Source of the DNA: Symbiodinium sp. CCMP2592
Taxonomy: Eukaryota; Sar; Dinophyceae; Suessiales; Symbiodiniaceae
Length of the DNA stretch: 64,000 bases
Assembly (NCBI GenBank): GCA_905221615.1
Contig: CAJNDT010006183.1
Span: 258,501 to 322,500 of the forward strand
Direction of reading: 5' to 3'
The first letter of the stretch is position 1. Every line of letters starts with the position of its first letter. The position numbers were made by a program, and so were the translations under genes. Shown here piece by piece: positions 29,520 through 41,160 of this stretch. The notes under the pieces are model-generated. The model ran no database searches. It was not told where the DNA came from and saw nothing but the letters and a program-made list of their open reading frames with translations.

Positions 29520-30440
29520 TTGAGATATTGCAATAAACATTGAACTGAGTACTCACACGCCACAGCCTTCAACGAGTCAAGACATAGGGGAATCAGAACA
29601 CGGAAAGTCGGTTCTGCCCCCGAGGTACCGGGTGTTAAAGTTGTAGAATACGCTGGAACGATGTATGAAGTAATTACTCATGTTTAATACTTCATGTCAT
29701 TTCGCTTACAAGCGCTGGCGTATCTGCCGTGCACTTCGTATTGAGTCAGTAGAGCGTACCATGGTAGTGCAAACACAGAAGCAGTGCATGCATAGGCTTG
29801 TGAGTGTATGTATCCCTGTATGACTTAACGAAGGCATGCCCGGGTTTCTGTGTGCATCGTTAGTTACACCATAAAACCAGATGTGTATAATATGTGTTCC
29901 CCTACTGGCAGCTATATAAATATACAGTTTTGCGATAGTCATTGGGGTTGCGGATTGGTCTGAGACGCCACAGAAGCAAGTCGTACTGACATGCTGAAAT
30001 ACTACAGTGCAGACTCAACTGCGTAGTACTCTCGCAAACAGACAGACCTTCAGCACCGAGTCAGGACATCAAGGGATCAGAACACGGCAAGTCGGCTCTG
30101 CACCTTAGATTACCGGGTGTTAACGTGGTAGGTTAACGTGTTAAAATAAGCTGGAATGATACATGAGGCAACTACTTAAATGATTCTTTCATTTCGCTTG
30201 GAAGCAGCTGAAGCAGCTTAGTGGATTGTGGTGGTAGAGCATTCCACGGTAGTGCAAATATACAAAAACACATTTACGGGCTTTTGAGTTTATGCTTGCG
30301 TGCATGTGTATCTGTAAGAACAAACATGCCTGCCCATTCACGTATATATACATGCACATACGTACTGCATAATGTTACACTTTTGTGAATAAATGCATGC
30401 GTGCATAGTACAATTCTATATGAAACCAAGAAACACAGTA
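29520..30440. repeat. Diverged tandem duplication, unit about 460 bp
   Basis: Blocks GATCAGAACACGG.AAGTCGG, ACCGGGTGTTAA, GCTGGAA.GATA.ATGA, CATTTCGCTT and GTAGAGC.T.CCA.GGTAGTGCAAA recur in the same order near 29,590-29,800 and 30,060-30,260. The surrounding 28.75-30.45 kb lacks MITE families and CCCTAAA motifs; no gene recognised. Confidence 0.65.
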
Positions 30441-30496
30441 CTCAAAAAACCCAGGCCCCATGGCAGGCCGCTCTCCATTAATTCCACTTTCTTCAG

Positions 30497-30629
30497 TCCA
30501 AGGGTAAAAGGAGGGACCCTTACTAAGGACCCCTAGGTATATACCCTTAATACAGCTATTTTTTACCCATTATATAGCCCAGTATAGGGTAGGGGTCCCG
30601 CATTAAGGGTCCCTCCTTTTCCCCTTTGA
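30497..30629. mobile_element. MITE family D, copy 2
   Basis: TCCAAGGGTAAAAGG ... TTCCCCTTTGA. Exact 5-bp flanking repeat TTCAG. Confidence 0.85.
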
Positions 30630-30844
30630 TTCAGAGTGCAGCAACTGCATTTAGGGACACAAAAGGCACATAAGCATAAGCATTTTATGGGGATGTCCCT
30701 ACCTTCTTGGGCTTCATTACAAGGGGATTTATATGGGATATCCCTACTCTAATGTTTGCTTATGTGCTTTTTTGGGGCCCTATGCATGCCGACTCGGTGA
30801 GTCCAGGGGCCTCGGCGGGGTTCTTGTTCAGGAGTCATCGACTT

Positions 30845-30950
30845 TAGAAGGGCCCCCACCCTGCAATAGTGACTATAAGGCTATAAGGATTATATTAGGG
30901 CCCTATTATATTCCTATTCTACCACTATTACAGGGTGGGGGCCCCTTCTA
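30845..30950. mobile_element. MITE family F, copy 1
   Basis: Ends TAGAAGGGCCCCCACCCTG and complement. Flanks CATCGACTT/CATAGACTC agree at 7 of 9 positions. Confidence 0.75.
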
Positions 30951-31264
30951 ACATAGACTCTTGGATTTTGGGCGTAGGTTTTAGGGATTTAGGGCGAGTT
31001 TAGTGTTGGTATCATGAGGCTGTACGGCTCTTGGGGACATCTGTGTTTGTTTCTTTTTGCAATACCTTCAGAAACACAGCTGTTGGTTGCCTTCTAAGGC
31101 AAAGAGAGTATCAGGGGTGTGCCGTGTGCATACTATATAATATGTTCTCCTTCTGACCCTTGCGGAGACAGAAGCCCAGCCCACAGCCCTAAACTCAAAC
31201 CTCTAGAAATTAAACCCCGGACCCAAAGCCCTGAACTCGACCCTAAACCCTGAGCCCAATGGGA

Positions 31265-31357
31265 GTTTCCGAAAATAGGGGATCCTAATACAGTACCCTA
31301 AATATTAGGATCTTACTATAAGGACCCCAAACTAAGGTACCCCCAATTTTCGGAAAC
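31265..31357. mobile_element. MITE family M, copy 1
   Basis: Ends GTTTCCGAAAATAGGGG and CCCCAATTTTCGGAAAC. A left-end fragment is at 51,594-51,619. Confidence 0.7.
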
Positions 31358-31488
31358 CCCCATATAGGAATATTTTAACTAGGAAGCCACTGGAGTGGTT
31401 TCAGAGCCTGGACTACTACATGACCATGACCATCTCTCCTGACGGCGCCTCGGCTATGCAGTGTCCCTGCCGACCGACCGGTAATATA

Positions 31489-31572
31489 GGGGCCTAAATA
31501 ATTACCTATACTGATTGGGGGGTTCCTTATTATAATTATACTACAATAGGCCGAAAAAACCCAAAAAGCCCC
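31489..31572. mobile_element. MITE family L, copy 2
   Basis: GGGGCCTAAATAATTACC start, AAAAAGCCCC end, TATA-type flanks. Confidence 0.6.
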
Positions 31573-31579
31573 TATATTC

Positions 31580-32735
31580 TATAAGGTATCAGGGGTTTAG
31601 GGCTTAGGGTTTAGGGCTTAGGGGCTTTGGGTTTTGCGGCTTAGGGTTTAGGGCATATAGACCCCTTGCATCCAATCCATCCTTCCATCCAGCAATCCAT
31701 CAATCCACTCATCCAGGTCTGTCAGCGCATTCCATCGTAGTCCCTGTATATTTAAAGAGATACATACCCCAAAACTCTACTCGCATTGTTCTGACCCCAT
31801 TATCACCCACTTATACATCAGTACCAGCACTATTCCCTAGGGCCTTAGGGCGACTTGTTGCAAATATTCTGAATCTACCCCAGATACCTTTTCTAATTGT
31901 CAAGGCCCTTATATTGCAGGGTTTGTGACGTAGGAACGAAGGCATTGATTTTGGGAATGTCCCCGTGTCGTCAACATTTGGAAAGGAACCTTCACGCTTT
32001 AGGGTTTATTGGCGTTGGTCTGCGATCCTTGATGGTTGGGGTTTGGTGCTTGACAGCTATAGATAAAGCAGCATATTGCACCAACCCCAAATGACAGAAG
32101 GCTGAGCAGGGTTATGTGCCTCTTGCCTTGAAGCCGTTGAACCAACACCGCTTAAGCAATTTAGAGTTTACAGCTTGGGGCTTAGAACACCCTAGACCCT
32201 CCACCCTGCAATCCCAAAAGCTCTTCAATCTCCACTACATCAAGTCCGACAAAACCCCCAGGAGCCTTCTTCTACACAACCGGCACGCTGGGAGGCATTT
32301 CAGTGGCCGAGCTGCAGGGAACAGCAGATGTTTTTGCAAGGTTTAGGGCTCAGGATTTATAGGGCGGTAGGTTTTGATTGCATGATGTTCACAATGCCAA
32401 GGATGTTGACAAACATGCAAAAAGCAAATCTCTCAACCCGTGTCTTAAACTACCATGACCCAGTGTCTTGCAGATTCTTATTACAAAGCCTAGTATGGAA
32501 TTTATAGGGACCCCGCAGAAGAAAGTGAAGTTCTGGTAGGTTAAACCCTAGACCCTAACCCCTGAACCCTAAACCCCCAAACCCTAAACAAACCCTAAAG
32601 TCAGGTTAGCCCAAAGCCCCAAGGCCCGCTATGTCGACTCGGTGCCCGCGGCAGTCAGACGCTTGAAGTCATCGCCTCTCTGCAGATCGAACATCTGCAC
32701 CACATCGTCAGTGATGCGGCTGCAAGTGCAGTTGA
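31580..32735. other. Gap with telomere-like motifs, no gene
   Basis: TTTAGGG motifs at 31,590-31,650 and CCCTAAA motifs at 32,545-32,600. Short frames at 31,897-32,346 have no family features. Confidence 0.35.
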
Positions 32736-32739
32736 GTTT

Positions 32740-32846
32740 CTACTATTTGCTTAAGAGACCCCCAAAAAAATAAAAATAATAATCCCTATATTACCCCCAT
32801 AAGGAATAGATTTTTTATTTTTTGGGGGTTCTTAAGCAAACAGTAG
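32740..32846. mobile_element. MITE family E, copy 1
   Basis: Ends CTACTATTTGCTTAAGA and complement. Exact 4-bp flank GTTT. Confidence 0.9.
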
Positions 32847-33049
32847 GTTTAGGGTTTAGGGTTTAAGTAGGGATTACTGCAGGTGCTGCCAACTACCAAC
32901 ATGGAGCTAGGTCCCCAAAACCATAAGAAGGATGGTCGTTTGGGACCCAATTCCTTAATCATAGTAAATCTGGGTCGTGATAGAATGTAAATTCGCACGG
33001 TTTACATGGTTTAGGATTCAGGGCAGGTTCGGTTCCAGCAAACCTGCGT

Positions 33050-33263
33050 AGTAGAAACCCAAAAGTTGGAAACCCAGTAGCCTCAACCCTTAAGAGTAAT
33101 GTAAGACTAGGTAGGGCTTTGGGACATTTTATATTTCCCCTTATTGGGCTTAAGAGGATCTTATCTACTAATATTTTTCAAAGGCTTCTAAAGCCCCACC
33201 TAGAAGAGGAATCCCAGCACTATTTGTCCTTGATGCGGTTTCGAACTTTTGGGGTTTCCTACA
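33050..33263. mobile_element. MITE family S, copy split by an R element
   Basis: Left part AGTAGAAACCC...AGTAATGTA and right part GGAATCCCAGCACTATTTG...GGGGTTTCCTACA match the intact copy at 55,115-55,231, but 97 bp plus a 4-bp duplication lie between. Confidence 0.8.
33107..33203. mobile_element. MITE family R, copy 2, nested in S
   Basis: CTAGGTAGGGCTTTGGG ... CCCCACCTAG. Exact AAGA on both sides (33,103-33,106; 33,204-33,207). Removing it plus one AAGA restores the S sequence, so this is direct evidence of transposition. Confidence 0.9.
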
Positions 33264-33367
33264 GGGCTTGTGGCCGTCAGCAACTGCTTCAGATTTCGGG
33301 CTTCTGGGTTCGGCTGTCGGTTTCAGAGTTTGATTCCCAAAAAGGGCTCGGGCTTAAAGAATTACAG

Positions 33368-33464
33368 GGAACTCCGGAAAGTTGGAATATGGATTCATGG
33401 TAGGATCCCCTATAATTTACCTTAAAGGGGGTACGATAAGGATATTCCAACTTTCTGGCTTCTA
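33368..33464. mobile_element. MITE family B, copy 3
   Basis: CCGGAAAGTTGGAATATGG terminus and complement TATTCCAACTTTCTGG. Flanking duplication unclear. Confidence 0.75.
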
Positions 33465-33533
33465 CGGTAGGGGTTTAGGGATCAGGGGCAGCAGTTTCAA
33501 GAGCTGTCCAATCTGGAAGATCATGTTGAGAGT

Positions 33534-33639
33534 CTACTATTTGCTTAAGAACCCCCCAAAAATAAAAATATATTCCTTATAGGGATAATATAGGGATTAG
33601 AATTTTTTATTTTTTGGGGGGTTCTTAAGCAAATAGTAG
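33534..33639. mobile_element. MITE family E, copy 2
   Basis: CTACTATTTGCTTAAGAAC and complement. Exact flank GAGT. Confidence 0.9.
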
Positions 33640-33685
33640 GAGTTCCTAAACCTCAAACTTCGATCAGCATCCGGAGCAACATGGT

Positions 33686-33797
33686 CTAGGATGCCCAGTA
33701 GTACCCTTATTCCCTTTTTGTAGTCCTAGGTTCCTTATAAAGTTACCCAATACCAAAAAGAGAGGCCATTTTATTCTTAGGTTACTGGGTATCCTAG
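33686..33797. mobile_element. MITE family C, copy 1
   Basis: 112 bp, ends CTAGGATGCCCAGTA and TACTGGGTATCCTAG. Exact flank TGGT. Confidence 0.9.
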
Positions 33798-34306
33798 TGG
33801 TACTGCATCTTCCGGCTGCCTCTAGGGATCGCATGATGGCTGCAACAAGTTTAAGCTTCAAGTTTCTGGGGCAGCGCTTGAGAAAATAGGGTTTTCCCGC
33901 AACTCAACATGTCGTAACTCCCATGCAGCTAGACCCTCATGCAATGACGCTGAATAGATCTTCACCCATCGACAAAATACTTGGTTAACAGGGACGCCAG
34001 ACAATATTCGACGCGGCAGCCACACCAAAGCTACACCACCGCGAACAACAACGATCAAGCCCTTAGCCTTGCAAGCCCTAAGCCCGAAACGAGAAACCCA
34101 AAACGCCCAAACCCTTTGAACGCTTTTAACGGCGAGGTCTGCCTCTGCGAACGCACGCCTCATGGAAGGGCTAACGGCTAACATAGTCCAGGATCTTGAA
34201 ACGGATCTTGAAACTCCTGTAGCCGTCCCGCTGTAAATTACGAAACCCAAAACCCGTAGTCCCAAACACGAAGCTTGAAGCCCCCTCAAACCCTTCACAG
34301 CTAAAA

Positions 34307-34417
34307 CTAGGATGCCCAGTAGTACCCTTATTCCCTTTCTGTAGTCCTAGGTTCCTTATAAAGTTACCCAATACCAAAAGAGAGGCCTTTTTATTCTTAG
34401 GTTACTGGGTATCCTAG
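34307..34417. mobile_element. MITE family C, copy 2
   Basis: Nearly identical to copy 1; flank AAAA on both sides. Confidence 0.9.
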
Positions 34418-35190
34418 AAAAGCAAAGCCCGTAATTCAAGTATGTTCAAAGGAAGCTTTCAGGATCCCTGAAACTAAGCCTTTAGGAAGCCTGGAAGGAA
34501 CCACTTAAAGGAGTCCTCCAAGGAACCCTTGAAGGAGCCCTCGAAGAGAACCTGCAGAACCCTGAATTGAAGCAGCCTTCAAACGAATCCTCAAAGAAAT
34601 TTAAATTTTGAGCTACCGTTAAACCCGAAGTCAGTCCTAGTCCCTAGACGTGAGACCCCAAAACCCTGACTCCACAAGTCAAGGTCACTCTGCAAAACCG
34701 CGACCCGGTTGATTTTCCTGCTTATTTGGAAGCCACACAGCTGCAATAGGGCGAGGATGAGTTTAGGGCTTGGGGTGTAGGGTTTAGGCAAAGCTGAGGG
34801 GTTCGAGGTCTATTTCTTGTATAGGGATTGGGGTTCAGGGTTTAAGGTTCCTTTCAGGGAACCCTACACCATAAGCCCCAAGCCCTAAGGCCCCGCATAT
34901 TGCAGACATAGGGCTTTGCCAAGAACAGGTTCCGAGTGTTACTTACTGCTCTGTTGGGAGGGACCTTTTCGTTAAACAAGCCAATGTGAAATAGACGTCT
35001 ATACCTTTGTCTCCTCTCGGTTACTTCAAAGCCCCGCTGCTTGCACTGCCTAGAACCCTAACTCATAGGGACCCTTAGGGGGGTCGGGGGAGGGGGGGCT
35101 GTAATGCCCATACTCCTAGCATGACGCCCTAAACCTGTAGACCCTTTATCCGTGAACGCAGAAGCCCTCAGCTCTAAACTCTAGCCATGA
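34418..35190. other. Gap, degenerate AAGGAACCC repeats
   Basis: 34,480-34,560 has repeated AAGGA(G/A)(C/T)CCTCGAAGG-like words. No gene recognised. Confidence 0.35.
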
Positions 35191-35298
35191 AACTACTATT
35201 CGCTTAAGAAACACCCAAAAAATAAAAATAATAATCCCTATATTACCCCCATAAGGAATATATTTTTTATTTTTGGGGGGTTCTTAAGCAAATAGTAG
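35191..35298. mobile_element. MITE family E, copy 3
   Basis: CTACTATTCGCTTAAGAAAC and complement. Exact flank GAAA. Confidence 0.9.
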
Positions 35299-35540
35299 GA
35301 AACCCTAAATCTCATAAACCTCTAGGCTCCTTAGGAACAGTTTTTCATTTTTGTTCATACAAACCCCAAGTGAATACTAAACCCATTTTCTTATTCGATC
35401 TCCAATACCAAACCTTTTAAACTTTTTTGGGTTCTTGTAGTTTACTAGGAAGCGGAAAGTTTAACCTTGTATTTCTGTGGCTCATGAGGGTAGTAATTTT
35501 TGTTGTAATTATGGTTCTAACGCGGTTATGGTCTACCTTA

Positions 35541-35679
35541 ACCCTGAATAACCTACCTTTTTTGGGTTCCTTATGATGGTTTCCTTTTGTATTCCTTAGA
35601 AAGGTAGGTTATTCACCCTAAACCCTAAACCTAAGGACATCATCATAAGGAACCCTAAAACGGGTAGGTTATTCAGGGT
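35541..35679. mobile_element. MITE-like family P
   Basis: ACCCTGAATAACCTACC at the left, GGTAGGTTATTCAGGGT at the right, and a second internal GGTAGGTTATTCACCC at 35,600. CCCTAAA motifs sit inside the loop. Confidence 0.7.
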
Positions 35680-35834
35680 ATAGTCTAGGGCTCAAAAGCC
35701 AGCCTCAGGGTCTCCACGATCACTTAAGTAAGGTACACAGTTTAGGGGGGTTCCTTTAAGGGGTTCTATAAGGGATCTATAAAGGGCTCCTTTCAGGGAT
35801 CTATAACGGATCTATAGGGTTTAGGGTTTAGATT

Positions 35835-35975
35835 CTCGTATCCCTGAATTAAGGTATATTCCTTACATCAGGCATATTCCTAATTTAAGGGATATTCCTT
35901 AAATCATAACCCCTACTATACAGTAATTTAAGGTCTATCCTTTATTCTGTTTTTAAGGGATATTGGAGTCTCTGG
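35835..35975. mobile_element. MITE-like family Q, decayed copy
   Basis: Shares AATTAAGGTATATTCC and GGGATATTGGAG.CTCTGGG with the perfect copy at 58,079. Several internal inverted pieces. Confidence 0.5.
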
Positions 35976-37635
35976 GTATGCTCTCTTGCTTCGTCAGTCG
36001 TTGGCTGCAGGAGAAAGGCCCGCCTTGACAACGTGGTGTTGAGGGCTTTGGGTCGCACGGCCCTTACGGTTTTGGGTTTTGGGAAGAAAACTCAGAACTT
36101 GCAAAAAAGCAGGTCATGGGAGTTTGAGGTAGAGCTTAGCTGAGGCAACTACTCAACTCCGAACCCTATTCCATTACATCCCGGAAGCCCTCAACCCCAA
36201 ACCGCCTATGCTTCAACTCCTTGCAACCCTAAACCCTTGCCGTCGCGTCCGGATTGATTCGTGAGCATTTCAGGTCACACCACTGCGATACCTCAACTGC
36301 CACTCTGGAGAGGCGTGCAGCTACAGTATCTGGTCCCATTGCCAAATCCCCAAATCCTGAAACCTTGAAGCCATAGAATCTTCATGTTGGTTTCCTCAAA
36401 TGTCTGACTGCATGAATATGGGGGCCTGAATAATTACCTATACTATCTTGGGGGTTCCTGAGTATGATTATAACATAATGGGCCCCGAAACCCTATTTTG
36501 ATCGTTAAGGCCGCTAACTTACCAACGCCAGAACCGCCGTCATTTGTGTTAGGATCTGGCTTGATTGTGTCTCAGGGCACCCATGTGCAGCATAAGTCTT
36601 TTGGAGGCGTAGGGTTTAGACAGATTAGAGCTCAGGGCTTGGATTGTCGCATCTTGCCGGGGCTAGTAAGGTACCTGGCTCGAAACCACGTAACCCCATG
36701 CTTCATGATCTGGCACAGATCGTGTCCATGCCGACCAAGCCCCCAGTCAGTGACCTCGCTGCAAGATACAGCTAATAGGGTCGAGGGTTGAGGGTACATG
36801 ATTGAGCTCGGTTCTGGAGTACCACAGTTTATGGTTTAGGGTTTAGGGTTTAGGGTTTACTGCTCTTGTTTTGGACCGGCTCCTCAAAGGAACCATTATG
36901 ACCCAAAAGTTCAGAGTTTCAAGTTGGTTACTTCAAGGCCCAGGCATCGAGTCTACAGTTGAGGGTATATGACTCAGTAGTTGACTCTGTGGTTCAGGGG
37001 TTTTGTCGAGGGATTGTTGTTGAACTCCGCGTGTTCCGCGAAGAGTGTAAAGCCGTAGGCTGCAGGACTTTGGCGGCAGGATTGCATGTCAGAATGGGGC
37101 GCTAGCAGAAAACCCTTAGACAATATGATCTGATTGGAAGGGCCCCTGCAAATAAGGTATCCCCTGTTATACTAATTACACGTGGGAGCCTTTTAACCTT
37201 CTTCGTGTACTAAAATCACAATATGGTCCCAAAAGATAGGCAGCAATTCCCCCAGGAGAAAGACAAGCAAGGAAACCCTAGCCCACAACCCCTGACACCC
37301 TAAAACCATAAACGCCAAATCCTCAATAATTAAACCCTCAAGTTTCAAGCCCTAAACATACAGCTCCATATCATCTCCCCTTTCGCAACATCCCATACCC
37401 TTTTTTCTCATGTTGTACTGCCTGCATGTTGCAGTCCCACACTCTATCCGTGGAAGTCCCGACGGAGGGCGGGCTGAGTAGCTTACTTAAGTGCACCGGA
37501 CAGGCAGGAAGTCTTGTGTCAGTCAGTCTCTAAGAGCTACCCTACATTAGCCCATTCTCGTAGTAAGTCTTCTAGAACCCGTTGAAAGGAGTTTTTGGCG
37601 GCTCATCCTGAAGCTTCGGGCTTGTTTAGATTGTT
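35976..37635. other. Gap without recognised gene
   Basis: Contains TTTAGGG run at 36,835-36,860, family L copy at 36,420, and a 97-codon + strand frame (36,498-36,791) with no recognisable features. Confidence 0.35.
36420..36514. mobile_element. MITE family L, copy 3
   Basis: GGGGGCCTGAATAATTACC start; TTAAGGCCGC end, decayed. Confidence 0.55.
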
Positions 37636-37638
37636 AAT

Positions 37639-38147
37639 CTAGGATGCCCAGTAGTACCCTTATTCCCTTTTTGTAGTCCTAGGTTCCTTATAAAGCAGCT
37701 TGCTTTGCTCGTGCTCGAGCGGTTTGCCTTAGCGAAAAGAAGCTCTTGGCTCCCTTCCTTCCTTTCGATATGGGAAGTGTTCTTGGAGGAGAGCAGCGTC
37801 AACGTGAAGAATGCTGCGGAAAGATACGTATCATTTGCCAAAGCCGGGTGTGTGTACGAAAGCGCCCGGGGCATCATCATTGCTATTGCCTCCGTTGCAT
37901 TGAGGTTTGGTCAGGTGCTATGTGGCTACGCCACCATGACACTATCCAAGATGCCACCATCCAAGAACGCGAAGAAGGCGAATGGACCATATTGGAGGTG
38001 GATTAATGCAAATAGCAAGTGCAATGCACAGAGCCAGTGCCGCACTCGCGGGGTAAAAGTGAGGAAGCATGTGGTTTTCGGCATGATGTGCGTTACCCAA
38101 TACCAAAAAGAGAGGCCTTTTTATTCTTAGGTTACTGGGTATCCTAG
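37639..38147. mobile_element. MITE family C, copy carrying a 396-bp open insert
   Basis: Left half (37,639-37,695) ends TTCCTTATAAAG, right half (38,092-38,147) starts GTTACCCAATACC; joined they equal the intact 112-bp element. Flanks TAAT/ATAA do not match exactly. Confidence 0.85.
37696..38091 (+). CDS. Gene-fragment-like insert inside MITE C
   Basis: 396 bp, exactly 132 codons with no stop in frame from the first base, QLALLVLERFALAKRSSWLP onward to ...KHVVFGMMC, and no internal MITE or telomere motif. Contains SVNVKNAAERYVSFAKAGCV, ESARGIIIAIASVALRFGQV and a Lys/Asn-rich stretch (KMPPSKNAKKANGPYWRWIN). No family recognised. Read as a captured exon or gene fragment; an independent start is unlikely, and the frame ends in the MITE at TAG 38,128-38,130. 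Confidence 0.45.
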
Positions 38148-38204
38148 ATAAGGTTTCATTAGCGGTGCTTCGCAGCCCTGCAGCAGCCTGCAACCTGGAG
38201 CCTT

Positions 38205-38362
38205 AGGGTTTGGGGTTTACGGTGTAGGGGGTTTAGGGTTCATGGGTCTAGGGTTTAGGGGTTCATGGGTTTAGGGTTTAGGGGTTTAGGGGTTTAGGGT
38301 TCAGGGGTTTAGGGTTTAGGGGTTTAGGGTTCATGGGTTTAGGGTTTAAAGGGTTTAGGGTC
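38205..38362. repeat. Interstitial (TTTAGGG) variant array
   Basis: TTTAGGG and GGTTTAGGG/TTCATGGG variants in tandem. The next CCCTAAA cluster, in opposite orientation, is at 38,691-38,712. Confidence 0.85.
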
Positions 38363-38690
38363 TATGACTGCCAGGTATGCGGCTCGTCAATCTGAGCAAT
38401 GCCGTTGTGCACTACTGGCTGCAGCTTGGAATCAGTTCAAGTTCCCTGCTTTCACAAGGGCTGAGGTCGTTCAAGAAGCTGAAAGTTATCTACCTGGCTA
38501 TGCCTTACTAAGGTTTAGCACTTTAGTGCTTCCGATTTCAGAGTTTCAGGGCTTTGGATGTAGGTTTTTCGAGGATCGGGCTTCGGAGAAATACCTTCCT
38601 GTCTTGCACGCAAAACCCCAGTCCAATTTTCAGAGCTTCTATCTACTGACCCACGAAAATGGACAGCCAAAGACGCTTCGTGAAGCTTTA
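38363..38690. other. Unique segment bracketed by inverted telomere-like arrays
   Basis: A 110-codon + strand frame (38,364-38,696) runs almost exactly from the TTTAGGG array to the CCCTAAA array. Composition is not clearly coding; function unknown. Confidence 0.3.
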
Positions 38691-39124
38691 CCCTAAACCC
38701 TAAACCCCTAAACCGCTGTTCAGCCGGATGGACCTCCTACAGGAACGTAGAGAGGACCTAGGCTTCCTGAACTGCCTAAACCCGAGCCCCTAAACTGTAA
38801 TTACCCCGACTAAGCCCTAAACTCCCAAAGCCTAGCTCCCTAAACCCTATATACGCAAATCTCCCGAACTTCGTTCCGATGCTGAGATCCATGGGAGAGA
38901 GCTGGTATTCGACCCCGACAGTCGTGGACTTGAGGGACACAGATGTGATGCTCGGCTGCACATCCAAGTTTTGGGTTTTAGTGATTGGGGTTTGGGATTT
39001 CGGGATTTAGGGTTAGGGTTTAGGTTTTTAGAGTCTGCCTCGAGAGCCTGCAGCCAAACAGACTACACCCCTGAAGCCCTGAACCCTAAACCCTTGAAGC
39101 CCTAAACCCCTAGACCCCAGAACC

Positions 39125-39222
39125 TGTAAACTTTAAACCCTAAACCCTAAACCCAAAACCCTAAACCCTAAACCCTAAACCCTAAACCCCTAAACCCAAA
39201 ACCCTAAACCCTAAACCCCAAA
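39125..39222. repeat. Interstitial CCCTAAA array
   Basis: About 11 CCCTAAA or CCCCTAAA/CCCAAAA variant units. Confidence 0.85.
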
Positions 39223-39703
39223 GCCTTGAAGCTGCCGAGGGTGGGCATACCGATCTTGCACGGCGAGGCTTGGTGACTTGATGTGGTCAGGCGGTCTCGG
39301 GTTTGTATTCAAATTTTATACTTACTTAGCCTATTGGAGAACTTTAAACTTTTTGGCTTCATATATTTGGTCTAGCTGAAAAAGTGTGAACTTTGTTTGG
39401 GCCTGGTTATTCCGACCGAAGAGAGTATATGCACATTCATGAAGAAATAAATCAACTTTATGAGGGTGCCTAGACTCTGGGATTGATGGCTTCAGGTTTT
39501 GTAGTTTGTAGATCTCTGCGGATTGAGGGGTCTTGATGTATTCAGTATATTCACTTCAGGTCATTTAAACCCTGAAGCCCAATCCCCTAAACCCTAAACC
39601 CTAAAGCCTAAATCCTCTGAATGTCTGGGGTTGCGGCATGGCGGCGTGTGTGGTTTTATTTCCTGCAGCTCTGAGCCGTTTCCTTCCAAGGCTGTAGGGT
39701 ATA

Positions 39704-39823
39704 CTTGGAAGGGCAGGGGACTTAGTAAGTAGGTTATAAGTAGAGTTAGAAGTACCCTAAATGGAGTTACCCCAATTATAACCGTACTTATAACCTACTT
39801 ACTAAGTCCCCTGCCCTTCCAAG
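39704..39823. mobile_element. MITE family A, copy
   Basis: CTTGGAAGGGCAGGGGACTT and complement, TATA on both sides. Confidence 0.85.
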
Positions 39824-40212
39824 TATAGGGTTAAGGCTTGGGGATTGACGGTTTGGGGTTCAGGGTTTAGGGTTTCAGGTTTATTTTAGCGTTCCGGGTT
39901 TAGTGTTAAGGGTGCCGAGTGTGCGGTTAGGGTTTGAGGGGGTGAAAACGGGACCGTACGTCGCAAAACATAGAAAGTTTGGTTCAGAGTTGGAGGTGGT
40001 AGTGACTGAAGATTTCGGAAGCGTGCAAACGGAAGTTAGTGCGTATCTGTTTGGAGGACGGTTGGGTTCGTCTTAAAGGTTCTAGATAGGTTTTGCATCG
40101 TGACGGTTCCATACAGTTTCTAGAACTGGTCTCTAAAAGTTTGGGGTTCAGGTGTCCAGGGCAGGGGTTTGAGGGTTCAGAGCGGTGAGGTTTGCACAGG
40201 AGCTCTAACGCA

Positions 40213-40308
40213 GGGGCCTAAACGATTACCAAAACTGTTTTTGGGGGTTCCTTATACTAAATTTAGTATAAGGGCCCGCAAAGCCCTATTCTTAATTTCT
40301 AAGGCCCT
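40213..40308. mobile_element. MITE family L, copy 4
   Basis: GGGGCCTAAACGATTACC start, TCTAAGGCCCT end. Confidence 0.6.
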
Positions 40309-40436
40309 CAGAATCAGAAAGAGGAATGTTTATAAGGTACTTATAGTGTGTTAAGGTTTAGGAGCTCAGGGCAGGTCGAGACGAGGGTTTAGAGTGGGTG
40401 GGTTCCATGAGGGCCCGGCACGTGTGACGGCTATAA

Positions 40437-40521
40437 GGGTCCATGTCCTCCTATAGTACATACATTGGCCTTAATGTAGTACTTTGAGGCCAACGTATGT
40501 ACTATAGGAGTACATGGACCC
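40437..40521. mobile_element. MITE family H, copy 1
   Basis: GGGTCCATGTCCTCCTATAG ... complement, with ACATACATTGGCC/GGCCAACGTATGT inside. Second copy at 41,800. Confidence 0.7.
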
Positions 40522-41160
40522 GTAGGGTAAGCTTTTACGCACCCTCCAAGCCACTAGGCCCCTATATTGAGTGCTTAGGGTTGCGAGGCTGTCCGCCTCG
40601 TCACCGACAGGAATTGCCGCTCTGCTTTGACGCCCTAAGGGATGTCAGGTTGGACGGTGGTTGAGGGTGTTATAAGCGTTCGTTTAAGGTCTAAGGGTAG
40701 GGTTTAGGGTTTTATGGGCGACGATATTTGGTTCTATAAGGGTTCCCTTAAGATGTTTAGGACTTCTAGGGTTGACTGTTTTGGGCTCCAGGTTTTTTAG
40801 GATTTAGGATTTCTAGGGTCGACAACATCAGGTTGTTGCCACCAGTACTTATTTTGATACTGAAGTCAGTATTCGTGTAACCTGAATCACCTAGCAGTGG
40901 ATACAAGCAGCAGGAGTGGTCTTGTTGTTGCAAATACTCTCCATTTAGGGCCTTACGTGGGCTGAAACTTTCCCGAAATTCGAGCTGCTTCATACTGCTT
41001 TGCAAATCCTCCTGGGGATCTGGGCAGCGGTACTCGGTACCCTGGGCCCCCAATGTCAGTGACGGCAACTGCTACCCAAGCCTCGGCTTAAAGCTCTCGT
41101 GGTTAGACATTACTACCCTTTGCTTTTCACCTCGGCCTGGGCACCCTAAACCCTAAACTT

